A stretch of 64,000 bases of DNA from Dipteris shenzhenensis. Lineage: Eukaryota > Polypodiophyta > Polypodiopsida > Gleicheniales. The translations under genes and the position numbers were made by a program. The stretch lies in the NCBI GenBank assembly GCA_047967505.1, contig CM106538.1, one strand, 5' to 3'. How positions within the stretch are numbered: the stretch's first letter is position 1; the number at the start of each line of letters is the position of its first letter. Below, in pieces: positions 35,255 through 45,133 of the stretch. The notes beneath the pieces are model-generated. The model was not told where the DNA came from, searched no databases, and was given only the letters and a program-made list of their open reading frames with translations.

Positions 35255-35745
35255 ATGTGCATCTGCTTTGGTAGAGGAGACATGTGTGTACTTGGGTACA
35301 CAGATTCATACTATGCAGGGCATGTGGATAGTACGAGATCCACTTCTGGTTGTGTTCACCTTTGCAGGCGGTGCAGTGTCATGGATATCTCGCACACAAA
35401 AGTGCATTGCTTTGTCTACCACAGAGGCTGAGTATGTTGCAACCATAGAGGGTTACAAGGAGGCTATATGGCTTGATCAGCTAGTGGGAGATTTGGGGAT
35501 TCATACAAGTGTACCAACATTGCATAGTGATTTCATGAGTGCTATATTCAGCTAGCACGGAATTTGGTCTTTCATGCAAAGACCAAACACATTGAGGTCA
35601 AGTACCATTTCATCAGGGAGGTACTTGAGGACAAGCGCATAGAGCTTGTCAAGGTTCATACAAATTATAACCCCGCAAATATGCTGACAAAGAGTCTACC
35701 TAGTCAGCGGTTTGAGTATTGTCATGTATTGATGGGCATTGGATA
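35255..35745 (+). pseudogene. Copia RNase H remnant
   Basis: Frames carry WISRTQKCIALSTTEAEYVA, with the conserved S-T-x-E-A-E-Y box, then HAKTKHIEVKYHFIRE and VHTNYNPANMLTKSLP, the copia RNase H end. One stop and frame change near 35550 separate the two. The RNase H part around 35260-35390 is diverged. Confidence 0.9.
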
Positions 35746-35788
35746 GTATGCTCACTGGTTGTTCTCCCTTAAAGGCACATTTTCCTTT

Positions 35789-35799
35789 AAGTGGGAGGT
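35789..35799 (+). other. Polypurine tract of the copia derivative
   Basis: aagtgggaggt, directly before the 3' LTR TG, is the expected plus-strand primer. Confidence 0.8.
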
Positions 35800-35971
35800 T
35801 GTGGGGGTTAAAGTTCATTGTGCTTTTACCCCAGTTATGTACAATACTCAAACACATATATAAATGAATGAAAAAGAAGATTAGGGTGTTTTTTGCACCC
35901 ACCAAAAACTTGTATGTCTCTCTATTTCTCTCTCTCCCTCTTCCGTTCTGCTTCCGTTGAGAGCACTCTCA
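35800..35971 (+). repeat. 3' LTR of the copia derivative
   Basis: Begins TGTGGGGGTTAAAG and ends CACTCTCA. It has a small internal duplication (ttccgttctgcttccgttg) not present in the 5' LTR, which explains the length difference. Confidence 0.9.
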
Positions 35972-35976
35972 TAGAT

Positions 35977-38085
35977 GATGCTCTATGCATACATCAAGAG
36001 AATAAATTTTGAATCTTGACTTTCCCATAGGTCTAAATCATTTGATCGTCTTCATTAAAACCACCTTTTGATTCATTTTAGCCACCCAACACATAAAATG
36101 AACAAAGATAAAAATCTTTTGGTGCAAATTTATAATGGGAAGTGTAGCTTAGCTATTGACTATATACACTTAGAGGAGATTAAAATCCACCAATACAAGT
36201 GAAATATTGCCCATACTAGTCGATTAGTTCCCATTGGCATCAATCCCTATGGGTCTACCATTAGTGTATGAATTCATATATTTTGCATACCACCTAGTAC
36301 CTTGGCAATTGGCAGTTCATCACACACTGTGACATCTGGTAGAGATATCTCCCTCGGATTCAAGACAATTGCACACATTTACACACACATGCCACACATC
36401 TACACACACTTACATCAGCCTTGTATAACCTATTGGCTAGTCCTGACACAAGGTTGTCATCATTTTATTATAGGCTTGATCTTTAGAACAATTCTTCACC
36501 ATGACACATAGTTCTTGAGGACTCATCTCACATCCACATGGTTGGATCATACTTTCTATTGAGAGGAAGTTATGGTAGAGTATTGCATATTGGCAATTCA
36601 AAATAAGCCCTACAATGGTAGCTAGAGCATAAGCCTCACAGTGGTAGCTCATGTGCATAGTGTTCTCATGGTACACACTCTTGAGAGTACACAGTTAAAC
36701 CTCTAGCATAGAGCACTAGACCACCTCCATCATGGATCCATACATCTTCACATTGTTTTGATGATATAACATTCATGTCTTTGGATGAGATTTATGAGAA
36801 AAAAGAGAACCTACTTAAACCTTTCATTACCAAAGGGTATGTATTGATTTATGAGCATGACTCGAACCTCATTGGTCTTGAGATATTGGATGCAAATTGT
36901 CATTTTCTATCAGCCCACAAATTTTTATCATGAATATTTAATAGTAGTGAGCGCTTAGCACGAGGCACTTTCATCAACATCATCACACATTAATTCTAGT
37001 GACATACATCCATCATATGCATGCATGGATGAGAGTCCATCTACTACCACATGAGTTGTGGACACAAAGAAGGAGTCCAAGAACAACTATCATGCAAAGT
37101 TATAATAAGTAAGCCCTCAATATGAGACTCTCACATTGGTCACGTACATTATGGCTGAGCCATCTTTTTAACTCCCAACAGCTATTGTTCTATCATCGTG
37201 GAACATGGTTGCTCTAGCAGCATAGTCATTGGCATCCATTTCAAATACAAATGGTTGCTAATCTCCACAATTTGCAATGTAGAGGCTGATGTAACCTTTT
37301 TGTTTTAATTTCTTGGAACAAGCATCAAGCTCACACTGTGGGATGGTACTTATTGTACTTTAATTCTATCTTGATGGATTAACACAGTTCATAGAAGGCA
37401 TTGATGTTCCAAAGGAGTCTTATTGTAAACCAAGACGTTGTTCCAAAAAGACCACACAAAACTTTCTTCATATGGATGAAAAAGATAATTCATCATCTCA
37501 TATCGAACGAAACCCACTCAAGATTATACACCTCTAATTTAGAGGATCTAGGATTTGACTTCATTACACCGAGTGTATGCGCAAAACATCCATAAGTCAA
37601 ATGTCAAACACTGGGACACTATTCGATTAGGATAGTGTGTCCCTACCACATGCCATTGTGCTGTCAATTCCTTAAGTGATTCCATCCCAACATCCATTAT
37701 TGAGCCTTTCACCTCTAATATAGAATATGCTATGATTATGGGGACATAGATTTCACTGCCAGCTCAGATCAATACACTAGTCACATTCAAGACACTACAT
37801 CATCAACTCAATCATGCAGTTTATGTGGCCTTAGCACATATCAGATGCAGTGATTTCTTCTATCAGCCCTCGGTCCCATAACGGCCTATGTCCTTGTAAG
37901 TTGTATCATGTATTTGCACATCCCTCAATAAATAAATGCCTCTATCCCAAAAAAAAAGTAACCAGCTACACTACCAAATGTAGCAAGCCATTGCTAGTAA
38001 AAGCAACTAGCATAAAGAAATGTAAAAAGAACTTGAAATCAGATGTTAGTGACACTAGATAGCACTAAGACAATCTAGAAATAGA
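35977..38085. other. Intergenic stretch, no gene recognised
   Basis: A/T-rich sequence with no readable domain. A run of nine A preceded by AATAAATAAATG (37924-37959) could be the polyadenylated 3' end of an inserted transcript copy, but nothing upstream identifies it. Confidence 0.35.
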
Positions 38086-38089
38086 CTAG

Positions 38090-38560
38090 TGTTGTGGTTA
38101 TAGTATGATGTTAGTTATTACTACTAGCATCATAGTTAATATGGTTTGTGGTGCTAGTTACAGTTATTAGCACGAGCTACTATTACTAGCAAAAAGACTA
38201 GAAATCCTTGTGACGATAACAAGCACAAGCAATAGTACCAAGCACTTGCACAGGTTGCTTGTAACCTAGTGCTAGTGCTACTAATAGTAACCCAGCACTA
38301 CCAACTATAACCAGCAATTGTTAGTAAAAGTAACTAGCATTACCAATAGCAATTGCTATCAAGTGTTAGTAATAGTACGTAGCACTTAGTCTGACAATAG
38401 CAATAGAATAGTAATATTAGTTAGAACTACCAAATAGCACTCACTCTTATAATAACTAGCATAGGTGATATTTACAATAATTAGCACCACCAATCACTAA
38501 CTAGCACTAATAGTTTATTGATTTTATTGTAATTGATTACTAATTTATTTGTAGTTGTGA
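38090..38560. repeat. TAGCA/ACTAGC-rich degenerate repeat array
   Basis: Variants of ctagcac, ttagcac and taatagcaa recur throughout. The flavour resembles the array at 12.33-13.07 kb, and like that one it borders a RING-like remnant. Confidence 0.65.
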
Positions 38561-38589
38561 TGCAAATATTATAAGATAATCTACTTAGT

Positions 38590-38935
38590 TCCTTGCGAGA
38601 TTCAAGGCCACACGTTGACTTTTCTAAGCACACATTGGGTCAAGTTAAACTGCAAAAACCCTTTGTTCTTGTTCCCAACTCCCACAGCATGGGGGAAGGT
38701 AGTAGCTTCAACTTGCCAATGGATAGTTGCTCAATGTATTGGGAGACCTTCACAAGAAGATCCCCCAATTTTATATGCTTGCCTTGCAATCACATTTATC
38801 ATTTGTTTTGCTTTATGCACATGTACAAACTGCAAGGAGGGTGTACTTAAGGCCATGAGAAAGGAGCTTTGCTTGAGTAGTCATTTGACAAGCACTTTGG
38901 GTGTAGCAAGTATGATGCTCCCATAAGTTGTTTTA
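38590..38935 (+). pseudogene. RING-like zinc-finger remnant, copy 2 of the ORF family
   Basis: A plus-strand frame (38593-38850) ends with SCSMYWETFTRRSPNFICLPCNHIYHLFCF; an overlapping frame reads CQWIVAQCIG. The LPC-x-H-x-YH-x2-CF box matches LPCKHSYHVLCF at 12.04 kb, with a cysteine a similar distance upstream in both. The preceding ordered cysteines are blurred by a frameshift. Confidence 0.5.
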
Positions 38936-38989
38936 TATCCTATTTTCGTATACTAGTAATATATCATGACATACTATTAAGTATTGGCA

Positions 38990-39655
38990 ACTTGTTTGAA
39001 AGCAGAGGATGCCACCCACGAGAGGCGATGGAATTAATGAGACACTCATAATACTACAACTACTGCGAAATTGTTTGAAAGATGAGGATGCTATGAGAAG
39101 GGTGGAAACCTGTTTAAGGCAAAATGTAGATGAGATATTAAGGAGGTAGGTCTATGCTTTACACAAGACTTGAGTATTAAACCGAGCAGGACTAATTTAG
39201 TCAGTGAGAGGGAAGAGCCTCCATCTGATGTGGTTAACATCCCTAAAGTAGAAAGTCAAGGTGAAAACCCTGTGCAAATGATAGAGCCTTCACTACTTCA
39301 AGAGCATCATGATAATGTCATTACAATAGCGGTGATGACCTAACGCAATCATGCTCACCAATTTAATGATCAAAAGTCTCCATAAAACGATGTCCTCAAT
39401 GAACGCTAAAGGTAAATCACTCTTCTATGCATAGTTTGGTTCTTTATTAAATTATCAAACATGTGCACCTTCTTGTTAACTGATGCTTTGTTCTTTATGA
39501 TTGTAGGTCCTGAGCCACCAACCATAGACCACTCGGTGGATGCAGTTGAAGCTATTGTAGCTATAATTGGGTAGGTGGCTATTAATGGTAAATTGCCTCA
39601 GCCTCCTTCAAGCAAATCAAAGAAGAAGAAAAACAAAGTGGAGCCTTGCTAGACA
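38990..39655 (+). pseudogene. Downstream coding remnant with retained intron, copy 2 of the ORF family
   Basis: After the zinc-finger part the plus strand reads MPPTRGDGINETLIILQLLR, then CLKDEDAMRRVETCL, an acidic stretch (SEREEPPSDVVNIPKVESQG) and, after a probable GT-AG intron at about 39411-39507, PEPPTIDHSVDAVEAIVAII, a stop, and a lysine-rich end (SKSKKKKNKVEPC) with a stop at 39648-39650. A spliced acidic-then-basic tail suggests an originally cellular or transposon gene. I do not recognise the family. Confidence 0.4.
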
Positions 39656-39659
39656 CTAT

Positions 39660-40510
39660 AGGCCCAAGCCAAGGGCTTGCAAGGAGTTGTAATTTAAGTC
39701 TTAAGCACATGATGCATAATAATCTTGTCTCCCTATAATAGGTGTTTATAATGGCCATGGGTCCATATTTTGAATAAAGAGATGAGTTGGCTTGGCTACC
39801 ATTCATTGTCTATCATTGAATGGCATTGTAATTAGAATACAACAATTTGTTTCATAAAAATACTGCAAATGTTGTGTTTTAATTTTTGTAGCAATTTCTT
39901 TCATGGTGATTGTGCAGTACATACTTTCAGGATTTACATTTTTTTGAAAGATTGTAAGTGTGTAGATTATTGTAACCTCTTGCTGCATTTATATTATGTT
40001 TCTTTGGTGCTTAATGCAAGGACATTTGAGCAAAGAAGGGTTTTTTTTAATTAAGGGTAAATTTAAATAAATACACATCGAATATAATTAATTTAAGTGA
40101 CTGTACAAGGAGATATTTAAATTCAACAATGAAACATGTACACTCATAGAAGGAGGCCGGTCAATAGTAGGTATATTAAAACATGTAGACTTTCAAATAT
40201 TTGCTTGCTTACACGTGTAATATGCACCTTTAGATAGCGACCCCTCACATTTGGAGTATCAAGCCTTGATTGTAGCATGTATGTTATTACTTAATATGTT
40301 TTTGGAAAAACAGCATATGGAAGCTCACAAAAAAGGGCATCCATGATGATCCATCCCACTAAAACGCTCTTTTGAAGAGGTAATGTGACAATGCTCATAA
40401 AGTGCTCATTGATATCATTGGGTGGCGTAGGGAACAATACTCATGGTTGCACGTGGATGCTCAAATCTAGAGTATGAATCATTACATTCCTTGGCCTACC
40501 ATCTTTTTGT

Positions 40511-40511
<1 letters not shown>
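39660..40511. other. Intergenic stretch, no gene recognised
   Basis: Nothing supported. Confidence 0.4.

Positions 40512-40548
<37 letters not shown>
40512..40548. repeat. GA microsatellite
   Basis: An uninterrupted GA run. Confidence 0.9.
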
Positions 40549-40550
<2 letters not shown>

Positions 40551-42235
40551 TAGCTTTTGTCGATGTGTCTAAGGGCTTTGAAGTCCTCTTTTGTGCGCCT
40601 CCACTAGCATTCAAACATCAAAATGAAAAATAAGAATCTATCTAACGTGGTACCTAATTCTTGGAATGTATATGTGGTCCCCTAGACATTAGGGAAAATA
40701 TCATAATTGGCTCCTTTACTACCATCTATGGCTCTAGCTATGGCCAATTACCAAAAGCAACCTCATGTGACAATTCATGCTTGCATGTAAAGAGTAGGTT
40801 ATGGCATGATGAGGCAGAGCAAATTTTGTGCCCCCACTAAGATGATCTAAATGACCTCGTGTGTGGTGGTGTGGAGACTTGAGGAAGAAGCCAAAGCATC
40901 TGCTAATGGTGGGCAACAAATCTATGTCATACTGTTTAAGTGCCACAGTAAGGATAAAATGGGACTATGAGTAAGAAACTAGGTATTGTTGTTGCTCGTT
41001 AGGATGTGCATTAGCATTGCATGGGAAAGTTTTGTTAGAGCATGTTCACATGAGACCCTCTAGATGCATGTGCAAGGGTCAAATTGGCGTTGTTTTTTCT
41101 ACGCAAGGATTCGGGGGGTCAAAATAGCTTGAGCAGGGGGCCAAAAAAGTAAAAGGTCATCCTCCCTCATGAGGAGGGGGCACAATAGGCAAAGAAGGAT
41201 GGCTTTGGGACTTGAGATTGAGTTGCAAAGACAAGGAAGCTTAAAGCATGGGTCAAGGGTAGGAATGGGATGGTGGTGGGATGATTGGTTCAGCAAATTG
41301 AGGGCTGAATTTGCGCAGCCCCCTCACTAGTGGGGGGATGTGGGTCAGTGGGTGTTGTCCCACCCAAACAAAAAATGCTCCATAGGTTTTATCCTTTCAC
41401 ATGCATCTACTTGTTGTGCTCAAAAAAATGAACTCGTAGGTGAGTCATGCCCAAGTGGGAAACGAAAGTCGGGTGGCCTCAATATGCTATCCAAGAGAGT
41501 AATCCCTAGTCGGGGATGGGATTCCAGCTTGGGCAACCCAAGAGGTGGACCAACTTTCATGAGGCACCCCAAGAACTGGATCAACTTGTGGCAAATTTAT
41601 GATATTAACTGAGCAAAGCGAGTGTTTGCCTCTTGTGAATCATTGGGTGGATGGATGACCATTTTGACCTTGGGGATTGGTGAGCATAGTAGGTTGGAGT
41701 GAAGTGAGTTCGCGCATTGTTGCGAATCGTGCCGAAGTGGCATGTAAAAGCACGTCTCGACGTGCTATAGTTGCATATAAGAGCATGTTTCAACGGCATG
41801 CTAGCTTGGCAAATATGCCTCCTTATGCCTATGTTTGGTCTATTCCCATGCGAAGCCCCACAAAGATCATTGCTTGCAGTTGGCAAATCCAAGCCCCATT
41901 AGAGACGAAAAAATGCCTTCTCTGCCCTGGCATTTCAGGGCTTTGCCGCTAATAACCAGTTGAAAGTGAACTACCCAAATACTATATGGTTGCATCCAGT
42001 TGAAACCTTCTCGAATCTCACTCGTAGGGGCCCAGTATGTATAGAGAGCAGCGGGCATACAAGCGAGAGCATGTGTTATGCTTAGTCGCTCTCACCACCA
42101 AGTGCATAGGCACATTTGCTAGGATAGCAGGTCGGGGGAATGTCCTCTAAGGGTGTTTACACACTATCCCATTGGTGGGCATGTCCATAGCCCATGCACA
42201 ACTTGCCCACAGTTGAGATGCATTTAATGCACATT
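40549..42235. other. Intergenic stretch, no gene recognised
   Basis: Moderate G/C content in the right half. Open frames at 41340-41612 and 41677-41952 have no domains. Confidence 0.4.
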
Positions 42236-42239
42236 GTAT

Positions 42240-42425
42240 GTAAATGACAAGCTAGGACTCCATGCCCTAGCCTCCAAGACTTGAACCCATGATGTGAGGG
42301 TTGGCAGCCCAACATTCAAAGCACTAGGCCAAAGCATGAGGGTTGGCAGCCCAACACTCAAACCACTAGGCCAAAGCCTGAGGGTTGGCAACCCAACACT
42401 CAAACCACTATGCCAAAGCCTTGGA
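42240..42425 (-). mobile_element. tRNA-derived SINE head with triplicated A-box segment
   Basis: On the minus strand a B-box-like GGGTTCAAGTCTTGG (42288-42274) lies 44 bases after an A-box-like TGGCCTAGTG (starting 42332), exactly the spacing of a tRNA gene (positions 8 and 52). Between them GTTGGGCTGCCAACCC resembles an anticodon arm, with GCC in the anticodon position as in tRNA-Gly. The A-box/anticodon segment is repeated three times at a 42-bp period (42295-42420; A-box starts at 42332, 42374 and 42416). The anticodon stem is imperfect, so this is a SINE or tRNA-like relic rather than a tRNA gene. The tail, leftward, is not defined. Confidence 0.6.
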
Positions 42426-42550
42426 GGTCATCCCTATAGGGACGCCAGACTACTATCGGAGGTAGTCTAGCTATTCGAGGAGTGTCCTATAGGGCTGCCT
42501 TCACCTTCTTTATTGTCTGCATCGCCCTCTAGTGAAGAAGGTTTAGGGCG

Positions 42551-42645
42551 TGGGGAGGGGCACCCACCACAGCTCCATCCCAGGATGTGCTGGTTTGGAG
42601 GGTGGGGAGGGGCGCCCCCCATAGCTCCATCCCAAGATGTGTGAG
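42551..42645. repeat. Two-copy tandem repeat, 52-bp period
   Basis: tggggaggggc at 42551 and 42603 begins two copies sharing agctccatccca and gatgtg. Confidence 0.75.
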
Positions 42646-42912
42646 GAGCCTTGTGCCGCCAGCCTGCATTTCATGAGCCACAGAAAGTCCGGCAGGGTTA
42701 ATAAAGCTTACAGGGGCGACGTGAATGGGAGGGGGGAGGCAAATTTTATTAGTAGCTTCGACTAGCATCACGACTAGCATCACGGGCAGCATCTCCTTCT
42801 TCCTATGGGAAAGGCGAGAGCTTTTTTGCAGCTTTGGAGTCTGTCGGGCACCGTGGGCCTCTAAACACCCTAAAATGGTAGAGAGAAAGGGTGGCAGTGG
42901 GGAAGCGGGAAG

Positions 42913-42914
<2 letters not shown>

Positions 42915-42945
<31 letters not shown>
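42915..42945. repeat. GA microsatellite
   Basis: A GA run within a purine-rich stretch (42880-42975). Confidence 0.9.
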
Positions 42946-42951
<6 letters not shown>

Positions 42952-43312
42952 AGGAGAGAGGATGAGGATGGATGAAGATGTGAATGGGTGGAAGGCGTGG
43001 GCGGCACGCATGGCCATCGCCATCAACAAAAACAAAATCATAATAATCAAAATCTAGCTACAGGCGTCGTAGTCGTCTTCGTCTTCGTCGTGTTGTGGTT
43101 GTTCGTTCTTTGTTGTTGGTTTCTTCTGCTTCGTTCGTTAGCATCTACGTCGTCTCCTCCACTCCTTCTCCAATCCCAATCCTTCGCACGAACCCTCATC
43201 GTGTCCTTCTCCCCCCCCCCTTTCCTGAATCGCTCCATCACCTTCATTCTCGCAGAATATGCCCTCCTCAGCCTTTTTACATCTCCCCTCCTCCTACCAC
43301 CTGCTCACCTTC

Positions 43313-43328
43313 TCTATATTTATATATC
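43313..43328 (+). promoter_or_regulatory. TATA box of the kinase gene
   Basis: tctatatttatatatc lies in an otherwise C/T-rich region about 440 bases upstream of the proposed start codon. If used, the leader would be roughly 400 nt long. No competing TATA box is closer. Confidence 0.5.
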
Positions 43329-43765
43329 GCACCCTCCTCCGTGGACTCCCTCCCCGATCGGTTCTCCCTTGAGTCCCACCCTGCTCCAACCTCTATCCTT
43401 GGCGGCTACACGACTCCCCTCTGAGACCCACCTCCCATCCCTTATCCATCCCCACCGCCCCATCGCCTGGACTGCGGAGCTTCCAAGAAACGCCGAGCGG
43501 TTTATATTTGGCCTAGGCACCTGCATCAGATGCCCCGGAACCTCCTCTCTTTAGATGCTTGAGCTCGCCTTCCTACTTCTTCTACTTCTTGAAAGTCCTC
43601 TTTCAGTTTCGTACTTTCAACATTGGCTCTGAACAAGCGTAAGCCGACAGTTCTGGCCGTCAGAGATTATTCGTACCGTCACCTAGCAAAGGTCTTCTAG
43701 GGTTGTTTTATGTGACAAGATTCGCTTGTCCCGAGTCCTACTGGCCGGACGGTAATCGCGCCCCT

Positions 43766-45133
43766 ATGGTCTGCCTTTCTATTTGCTACTGCAGAGGGAT
43801 TGCTTGTGTAGAAGCTCAAGTAAAATGTAGAGCAGGCGAGGGTTTTAATCAAACCTTCAGCAATAGCTCAAATTTGCTCAATTCTGGTGGATTAGAGGAC
43901 GAAGTCGAAGACAGATTCTGTTGTTCGAGGTTACTTGAAGAAAAAGGTCGGTCAGACTATTTGCTGCAAAAGGTAGCAATCTCAGGTTCTTCACGTATGG
44001 AGGTTGCTTCAAATGTCGCCCTTATCCGTATTCTCTTCGACGAGCGTCAGGGATTTGCCGCTGCAAAGGCACTTCTGAGCAGCTATCTGATCGATTGTAG
44101 AGAGTTGGAAATCGGGGAAAGTATTGCAGTTGGGTCGTCGGGAATAGTGTACAAAGGGCTAAACAAAGGGCAGAAAGTGGCAGTGAAGGAGCTAAGAGGA
44201 ATTACGAAAGGCAGTAGGACTGAAGGTGAGTTCAGGCGGGAGGTGCTTGGGCTCATCTCTTGTGCCCACAAAAACGTGTTGAAGTTATACGGTGTATGTC
44301 TAGATTCGGAGCGCATTTATATTGTGACCAAGTTTATGGAAGGCGGTTCTCTGCTCCAGTTTCTCCAGCAGCGACGACAGGGCCTCAAAATCAGAGACGT
44401 GTTACGGCTTGCTCAGGATGTTGCGGAAGGGATGGAGTTTTTACACTCACGGGGCATCGTGCACATGTAGGTACTCGCAGTTCTCGAGGTATTGTTCTCA
44501 TGATCAGATAAGTTTGTGCTGCAATCGATAGAATGTTTGTGCGGAACACTTCATCTGGAAGTGCAATGGCTTTTACAGGGATTTGAAAACGGCGAACGTG
44601 TTCTTGGACGAACATAGGAACGCTGTGATAGGAGATCTCGGGGTTGCGAGGTTACTAACAGAGAAAGTAGAGACGGGGGAGGAAATAGGGACGTATCGCT
44701 GGATGGCACCCGAGGTGAGCATTGCATCTCATAGGTGCTGATCAATTTGGGATTGAATTGTGATAGTTACTTGTGGATTTCTTCGTGAGTATGGAATGTC
44801 AGCGATGCTAACGCGTTCGTGAAATGCTTGCTGCAGGTGTGCGGCACTGAATGTGACAAAGCCGGATCATTCAGTCTCAAGAGCGATGTATATAGCTTCG
44901 GAATTTTGCTGTGGGAGCTGGTCACGTGTAAAATGCCATACGCAGATTACAATCCTGTCCAGGCTGCGGTGGGAGTGGTGATGCACGGCCTCAGGCCTGC
45001 TATTCCGTCAGATTGCTTCCCACCTCTCCGCTATCTCATCGAAAAATGCTGGGCTCAGAATGCTTCACTCCGTCCGCATTTCTCTCAGATTGTCAAGATG
45101 TTGCAGATCATATCAAAGCAGGATTGGAGCTGA
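43766..45133 (+). CDS. Raf-like (STY/MAPKKK-type) protein kinase, atypical catalytic loop, 3 exons
   Basis: Coding exons are 43766-44466, 44579-44714 and 44837-45133; the introns (112 and 122 bp) are GT-AG and phase is kept, giving 377 aa. Kinase parts: glycine loop GSSGIV (about 123-128), ATP-binding lysine in VAVKEL (141), alpha-C glutamate in FRREV (159), catalytic loop at 233-238, DLG at 253-255, GTYRWMAPE ending at 279, and SDVYSFGILLWEL. The segment NPVQAAVGVVMHGLRPAIP is typical of plant Raf-like STY8/17/46 kinases. The only donor keeping the frame (GTAGGT at 44467) makes the loop HMDLK, not HRDLK, and DLG replaces DFG; the catalytic Asp and Lys remain. The N-terminus shows no ACT domain. 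The start is uncertain: the frame is open from 43643, and the ATG at 43997 would give 300 aa. It is probably expressed, since no stop interrupts the exons. Confidence 0.85.

Larger units (their letters stand above)
31738..35971 (+). mobile_element. Ty1/copia deletion derivative, 4.2 kb, with TSD
   Basis: Short LTRs of 158 bp (31738-31895) and 172 bp (35800-35971) flank a primer-binding site, a 1.5-kb leader, a gag start fused to integrase, reverse transcriptase and RNase H, and a polypurine tract, all on the plus strand. Integrase before RT is the copia order. The insertion is bounded by the identical 5-bp target-site duplication TAGAT at 31733-31737 and 35972-35976. Most of gag, the protease and the integrase front are missing, and RT/RH carry stops, so the copy is non-autonomous and dead. 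Confidence 0.92.

Noticed and set aside
37915-37965. Poly(A) tail of a processed pseudogene or LINE
   Set aside because: AATAAA words and nine A residues alone are too weak; no upstream coding similarity or target-site duplication was found.
42274-42340. Functional tRNA-Gly gene
   Set aside because: Box spacing fits, but the anticodon stem and acceptor pairing are poor and the 5' part is triplicated.
42295-42420. CRISPR-like array (three 42-bp repeats)
   Set aside because: Units are directly adjacent without spacers, and the sequence is better explained as an amplified SINE/tRNA-like segment.
42988-43554. 188-codon plus-strand open frame before the kinase
   Set aside because: It spans the C/T-rich promoter and TATA region, is low-complexity and proline/serine/leucine-rich, and has no domain.
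43643-43765. Extension of the kinase frame upstream of the ATG at 43766
   Set aside because: The frame is open but has no ATG; a TTG start is not credible in a plant gene. An upstream exon cannot be excluded.
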